Of a stretch of 64,000 bases of DNA, positions 58,475 through 64,000 are shown one piece after another. The DNA is taken from NCBI RefSeq assembly GCF_051020765.1, contig NC_134946.1, forward strand, positions 4,267,239 through 4,331,238, given 5' to 3'. Below the pieces are notes generated by a model that saw only the letters and a program-made list of their open reading frames with translations, did not search any database and was not told the origin of the DNA. Within the stretch, counting starts at the first letter, position 1. Each line of letters starts with the position of its first letter. The position numbers and the translations under genes are program-made. This DNA is from Lasioglossum baleicum. Taxonomy: Eukaryota; Arthropoda; Insecta; Hymenoptera; Halictidae.

Positions 58475-59651
58475 CAGGGCTTGAAACGGGCCCGGAAATA
58501 ACTGTTTGAAACTGTTTCATTTCGGGCTTGATCGAAACAGTTATGAAGGACCGATATTCTGAATAACTGTTATGAAGGCCCGAAATTTTGGTTGATATCG
58601 GTTTCGATTACGGTCCTTCGTACATGGATATCGGTCCTAGCATAACGGTCTAAGACCGATATTTTTTCGGTCCTATATCGATCTTCATATCGGTTCTAAT
58701 ACTTTGTTGCTCGGCCGATGCTTAGGCACAGCGACTTCTAAGGGTCGGCCGATGCTTTGTAATCGGTGGCAAAGAGACCGGCACCTTATTGTCGATTGCC
58801 GACGCGACTGTTGACTCGACGTCATCGGTGACGCTTTTGCGGGGATACCAATCAGAATGATCTCTGGTAAAACAAAACACATCCTCTTGGACACAAGACT
58901 CACCGCTCTGCAAGCGAAAACCTAGAGCCTAGAGAGAAGCTCAGCAACTTTCGAAGTTCTCCTGATCTTATTGTCGCGCTTCATTAGGATTATTTACCAT
59001 TTCCAATCTTAATTTACTTCTAAACATTACTAGACTGCAAGAAGTTTCACTTTTGCCGCACGTGGTTTTTTTTTAAATTCAAAAGACTACGTACGTCATG
59101 TGGTTGGGCGTACCCTATATGCTTCGGGGTTGAGCCTTTCGAAAATTTCGTTATTTTTGCGGTAGGACGCACCGTTCTCGAGATACAGCCATTTTCTATT
59201 TAAGACTAGCTCGGCTAACCATCCCCACCACTTCCGTTACGCATTTTCGTATCGCGAATTCCGTGACGCGAATTAGGCCTACACCCTGCCAAATGAAGTT
59301 TCACGTCAAAAATAGTCAATAATGTATACATTTATTGTTATAATAAAACAACTTTGAATTATGACCAAAATATAACCGTTTTTAATGTTGGTAGTTATTT
59401 TCGGACCCGTTTCAAGCCCTGATTGCTATAACTTGAAACTTAGAACTTAGAACCGATATGAGGACCGATATAGGATCGAAAAAATAACGGTCCTAGACCG
59501 TTATGCTAGGACCGATATCCATGTACGAAGGACCGTAATCGAAACCGATATCAACCAAAATTTCGGGCCTTCAGAACAGTTATTCAGAATATCGGTCCTT
59601 CATAACTGTTTCAAGGACCGAAACCGATATCATAACTGTTTTCAAGCCCTG
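58475..59651. mobile_element. hAT element with perfect 8-bp duplication and long inverted arms
   Basis: Begins CAGGGCTTGAAAC and ends GTTTTCAAGCCCTG, flanked by GTTAGGAC on both sides (58467-58474, 59652-59659). The arms carry many GGACCGATAT / ATATCGGTCC words. A second right-end-like sequence (CCCGTTTCAAGCCCTG) lies inside at about 59406-59421. The middle (58700-59400) has higher GC and is not palindromic; frames at 58685-58913 on the minus strand show no recognised domain. Confidence 0.85.
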
Positions 59652-59659
59652 GTTAGGAC

Positions 59660-60492
59660 ATACAAAGTTGAGAAATTCCGTTTCGGTTTGTTTAAGAAAA
59701 TGAAGAAAAATATATTTTGCCGAAACAAGTCGAACAATCGACTTGATGTAGTTTAATGGATGTGTTGCAATGTTTTTGTGAGCAGAGATAAAAGGGGATA
59801 TTAAAGAAAAAAGAAAAGGGGGTGGAAGATAAGGCCCATGCTTCTTCAGTAATATTCGTTAGCGTCAAAGAAAATGTGACACTAGTATTTCCTGATTTTA
59901 GCTAGTGACACGTATGCCTCTTGCTCTCTATGAAACATTGCTGCAGTGGCAACACGAGAGGCAAGTCAAAGGCTGAATGCACCCGACGCACAATGAGCTT
60001 GAAATAAGCATGAATGGAACCACATCCATTTCCCGCTTGCGCGCTCCCGTCGCGTCGTCGCCGGCAGGGAAGAAACGACGCGACGGCCTGTACCTTAAAG
60101 AGGGTGACTCGTTTTTAAATAATTTAGCTGATCCAGTCGATCGTCACTCCTACGGGGTTAAACGTACCCTTTGTGCCGCACGATCTACAACCCTCGCGCA
60201 CAATTAATCGAAATCGTTTGTCGATTGTACCGCGTGTAGAACCCCTTTTATTACCACGTCTTTATTAACTCTCTGTCTTGTCTGTCTGTTTATCTGTTTG
60301 GTACAAATTTTGCAACTGATTTTAAACTAACTCTTCCCGATGAACTACAGACTTGAAACTTTAAACACAGCTCAGAACTGCATGACAATGCAATATTAAC
60401 TAAATGTTTAAAATCGACTGAAAAATTTCACACACACAAGACTAAAAAGCAGAAAATAATTATGTAAATAAAAAAAAATGTTTAATATATGT
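59660..60492. other. Non-coding with GC-richer patch 59975-60245
   Basis: The patch holds CGCGTCG-rich sequence and a 76-codon frame without a domain. It may be a promoter or untranslated exon of the receptor gene about 4 kb away, but no splice link is demonstrable. Confidence 0.3.
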
Positions 60493-60895
60493 ACCACGTT
60501 TTTAAGACGGACTAAAATGTATAAAATAATTTTTCCTAGCCCCATACAGATAGTCCTGAAAATTTGTGATTATGAATTTTTAATAGCTATGAAAATACTT
60601 GTATGATTTAAAACATAAAACGTGGGGTGCAAAATAATAGTAAGGAGTGTAGAGAGTAGCTGCCGTTGATATCATTTGCAGTACAATAAAATTGTTAGTG
60701 ACTTAGGTGAACATCAATTATCTATTATCTTACGCCCCACGTTTTTCGTTTTAAATCTTACAAGTATTTTCATAGCTATTAAAAATTCACAATCACAAAT
60801 TTTCAGAACTATCTGAATGGTGTTAGGAATCTGTATGGGGTTAGGAAAAACTATTTTATACTTTTTAATCCGTCTTAAAAACGTGGTATATTAAA
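60493..60895. mobile_element. Palindromic element, about 160-bp arms
   Basis: ACCACGTTTTTAAGACGGAC at the left is inverted at the right (about 60865-60889). Matches continue through CCATACAGATAGTYCTGAAA and GAAAATACTTGTA to a centre near 60690. No ORF. Confidence 0.7.
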
Positions 60896-62754
60896 AATTT
60901 TGTTTTATTTAAATAATTATTTTACATTAGGTTCAGGTTTCTTTAATTAGGTTGTAACATATTCAATAAACGAGAAATTTTTCTATTATTCTACACCAAA
61001 AATTTTTTTGGCTGTTCACGGTTTTCATTTACGAGATTGTCATCTGTGTGTTTTTGATAAAAAAAAATAATAAATATTAATAACTCTTCGTATGAAATAA
61101 TTCTTACTTTCATATCTTGACTCCTGATGAACCTTCTTATGTGGTTATTTTCACTTTTGGTATAGCGTTACCATTTAGCAATTTAAATATTATTTTTAAT
61201 ATTAATTTTCGATATTTCACACCGAATAATTCACTCGTGCTATAAAACAATATTTATATTTTCTTCAATTTTTAATAACTGTATGAATTTTCATTTTCGA
61301 TATTTCAACCCTTCATATTATTTGATATTTCAACCCTTAACGTCATACTGTCGTTATTTAATAGTTTTTCATTTTTATTGCCACCTTTCTAGACATATTG
61401 AATTTTTATTATCTCTCTCTTAAATGCACAGTATTGCTATTTAACAGTATAAATTTTTTTCAATCCAGATATTACGGAAACTTTCTAATTTTTTTCCGAT
61501 ATTTCAACTCTTTAAAGTATTAAAGTAGTCTGCCAATTGAAATACAGTTTTTAGTCTTTTTTTGTTCGATATTTGAACAGTTAAAGTGTGGAGGTACAAC
61601 CTGTATCTACATACTTGTACAAGAGGTACAAGTTTCGAGAGTATTAAGAGGACGCATTCGACTGCAGTTAAGATGGCTCCTTTAAAGTCACCGTATCAGT
61701 GAATGAAGTTCGTAACAATGTGAATCTCTGTGGAAACTTCAGACATCTAGGTTAACCAATTTTGCTTTGAGGAATCGTTCCACATTTTTTACCAATTATA
61801 TTGTAGAAAGCACGTTCAAAGCGAAATATTGTACGAAATCGTCAAAACATCATGACAATAAAAATTGTATTACATGTCTACTGATAACACAAACGATAGT
61901 GCAATAATGTTAAATTGAAATTACGATCGCTGTAGCAGAAATTGCAATAAATTCTTCTTTTTCACTTTAACCATAAAAAATTATGATTTTGATGAATGAA
62001 TTGAATTCTGCTTCAATTTTCATTTATTCCGGTCACATCATTTAGCAGATACAAATTTCCAAAAATCGGAAGAGATGCAAAAAGGTATCGACGAATTCAT
62101 TACATCAAAAACGCCATCTTTTCAAGGAATTCGACAGTTGCCTGAAAAATGGACCAGTCATCGAAAATATTGTATATAATAAATACTAAATTTGTTTTAA
62201 AAAGGCACCGAATCGATTTCTACACCTAATAACATAAGCATCTTGAATACTTCACCTATAAACTATAAACATTATAAAATTGTATAAAATTGCAGAAAGA
62301 AATCGATTTTTCTTACTTCTTAAGGTAGGAAAACTGGTTCGTAGGTTTCCCGGTGGTTTCGCGGTTAGTCGATGGACAACAGTGTGTTTTGATTTCGATG
62401 AGGACATTAGCAAATCGATGAGGATCGTTCTAAGATTATTAGAACAGGCCGCTACAACCACGGACAATGAAGCCACGCGAATAAAAGATAGAGAGATGAG
62501 ATCCATTGTTTCAATGGTCTCGAGGGTAAATACTTGTCCTCGTTATAGCGGGCTTTCTCTTGGAGTCGCCGCCGCCTGCGTCATCGTGAAATGATTCGTA
62601 AATACCTGACCTCGTTATGGCGACAATACTTTTTTGCGGCTCTGCCGGGCAAGTGAAATGATTCGTGAAGTAGGGCCAACTATCTGTAATTAGCTGTGAG
62701 ACAGTATGCCACTGGTACTATTCAAATCACGATCGAGTGACAGTGATACGCATA
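60896..62754. other. AT-rich intergenic DNA
   Basis: No firm gene. A GC-richer stretch (62330-62600) is open on both strands (62280-62594 plus, 62506-62252 minus) but neither product is recognised. Confidence 0.35.
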
Positions 62755-63005
62755 TACAGTGGCGGAAAAAAGTTTAAGACGACTATCTTTCTAGTAGATT
62801 ATCGCATTTTATTAGAGATGCTAAACGTCCAATAGTTCTCGATTGCTTTTGAGTGTCGAAGTTCAATAGAGTATCTTCTGACGCAATTCGATATATCAGA
62901 CGTCGCAAAGGTGAAGATCTTAATCCAAACTGCACCGTAGGACCACTCGAGCACGGTGGTGGTTGTGTAATGGTGTGGGCATCGTTCTCAGAGCCGGTGT
63001 GACCT
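62755..63005 (+). pseudogene. Tc1 transposon relic: left end plus transposase fragment
   Basis: TACAGTGGCGGAAAAAAGTT is a Tc1-type terminus. About 100-150 bases later the plus strand encodes RRRKGEDLNPNCTVGPLEHG, then GGCVMVWASFSEPV and a stop, the central HGGGSVMVWG region of Tc1 transposases. Everything upstream and downstream in the transposase is deleted. Confidence 0.7.
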
Positions 63006-63089
63006 TTTGCGGGGCCCGGTTCAAAAATTATGCGAGGCCAGAATACACATTCAAATCCTATACTTAAATTACACAATAAGGAATCATTT

Positions 63090-63499
63090 ATTATAAGTAC
63101 AAAGGATGTTACATATATTTTTCTCGCTTTTTCCGCCGCAAAATCTTTGATGACGCCATCAAAATTGATTGAGTTTGCTACTTCGCTTTCTATTGAAAGA
63201 ATAGCCAGAGATATCAGTCGTATCTAAATCGTAAATCGGTCTTGGCTTATTGATGATCGAAGATAATCTTTTATTAGTTTCAACCGCGAGAAACTACGTT
63301 CAGCTGAAGTCACGGTTACTGGCGTAGTTAACATTATTTGTAAAGCCGCACCGTGGTCATCGCGGTCGCTTACACGGGACATTACCCAGCTTGAAGACAC
63401 CGATTTTACTGACATTCTTAGAGGATATTGACACCTTAAAGAAATGCCAGTCATATTTTTTCGCATCGATAATTCGCTTTCATAGGGCAAAAAATTCAA
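63090..63499 (-). pseudogene. hAT-type (ZMYM1-like) transposase, C-terminal dimerisation region
   Basis: The minus strand reads TPVTVTSAERSFSRLKLIKD, then YLRSSISQDRFTI and a stop at 63224. The same frame continues as RLISLAILSIESEVANSINF and FAAEKARKI. The pattern is the hAT C-terminal dimerisation domain of transposases with TTF-type zinc fingers. One in-frame stop breaks it and the N-terminal two thirds are absent. Confidence 0.7.
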
Positions 63500-63529
63500 T
63501 GAAAGTACAAGATTTGCAATTATATATAT

Positions 63530-64000
63530 GACTAGCTTTTACCCGCGGCTTCGCTCGCACAGAAAACTGTTTAATGCCCTCGGAAATTGATATTGTTTCT
63601 CCATAAAACCTTTTAACCCCCCCAGTCACCCCTATAGAGTTTTAATTTTATGTCATGCCGCCATCATAGATTTCAAAACCCTTTTCACCCCCTTAGGGGT
63701 TGAATTTTTTAAAATGCCGAAACAGGTGTTTGATTAATTATATCAAAGAGCATTAAGACCAAGTTTCAAGCAAATCCGACCACGAACAAAATATTCCTCA
63801 TACAAACGTTGCAACCCCTTTTCACCCCCTCGGGGGTTGACTTTTTTGAAATGCCGAAACAGGTGTTTGATTAATTATATCAAAGTAGAGCATTAAGACC
63901 AAGTATGAAGTAACTCCGACCACGAACAAAATATTTCTCATACAAACGTTGCAACCCCTTTTCACCTTCTTGGGGGTTGAATTTCGAAATATCCTTTCTT
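63530..64000. repeat. Interspersed repeat with about 138-bp tandem units
   Basis: Starts with ACTAGCTTTTACCCGCGGCT, a sequence common in insect interspersed repeats. It then shows direct units marked by CCTTTTCACCCCCTNGGGGG at about 63679, 63815 and 63956. Between these, ATGCCGAAACAGGTGTTTGA is repeated. It continues beyond the window. The superfamily is not determined. Confidence 0.65.

Noticed and set aside
62252..62594. Coding exon (frames open on both strands)
   Set aside because: GC-richer and open but neither strand gives a recognisable domain or consistent splice sites.

Overview
The window is AT-rich, intron-rich eukaryotic DNA from an insect, most likely a hymenopteran. That rests on the gene content (GMC oxidoreductases beside flotillin-2, a CYP6-type P450 exon, a B-type muscarinic receptor) and on many Tc1/mariner, hAT, Helitron and MITE relics. 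Only four loci are clearly protein-coding: two intact GMC oxidoreductase genes on the minus strand (5189-10270, 643 aa; 13851-16099, 622 aa), flotillin-2 on the plus strand (21617-24965, lacking its first coding exon) and a muscarinic acetylcholine receptor on the minus strand (52230-55762, 834 aa). For all four the exon phases close without a frameshift. Partial pieces are a P450 first exon (1069-1407), an unassigned terminal exon (28566-28686) and a possible alternative flotillin first exon (21057-21138).

Layout. 1-4600: LINE fragment, P450 exon, nested TIR and hAT elements, a foldback. 5.2-16.1 kb: the two GMC genes. GMC gene 1 carries a Tc1-type palindrome and a stack of TTAA-flanked palindromes in two of its introns, and a foldback invaded by a Helitron lies just upstream. 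16.3-21 kb: MITEs, a fourfold palindrome and a GC-rich island. 21.6-25 kb: flotillin-2. 25-35 kb: flotillin 3' flank, a hairpin-rich segment, a tRNA-like SINE head, the unassigned exon and long AT-rich DNA. 35.5-38.4 kb: an inverted satellite array (about 116-bp unit). 40.8-43.6 kb: a 39-bp satellite enclosed by MITE ends. 45-51.8 kb: MITEs, a recent templated insertion and a mariner inside a larger TIR element. 52.2-55.8 kb: the receptor. 56-64 kb: more palindromes, a compound hAT and transposase relics.

Context. Both GMC genes lie upstream of, and antisense to, the second coding exon of flotillin-2. This fits the insect arrangement in which a GMC cluster is nested in a large flotillin-2 intron. 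The most striking new structures are the satellite bounded by MITE termini, the head-to-head satellite with trimer and dimer higher-order repeats, three unrelated palindromes sharing a TTAA-GGGG terminus, and a template-switch-like insertion flanked by 185-bp direct repeats. All coordinates were read by eye; no alignment or database search was run.
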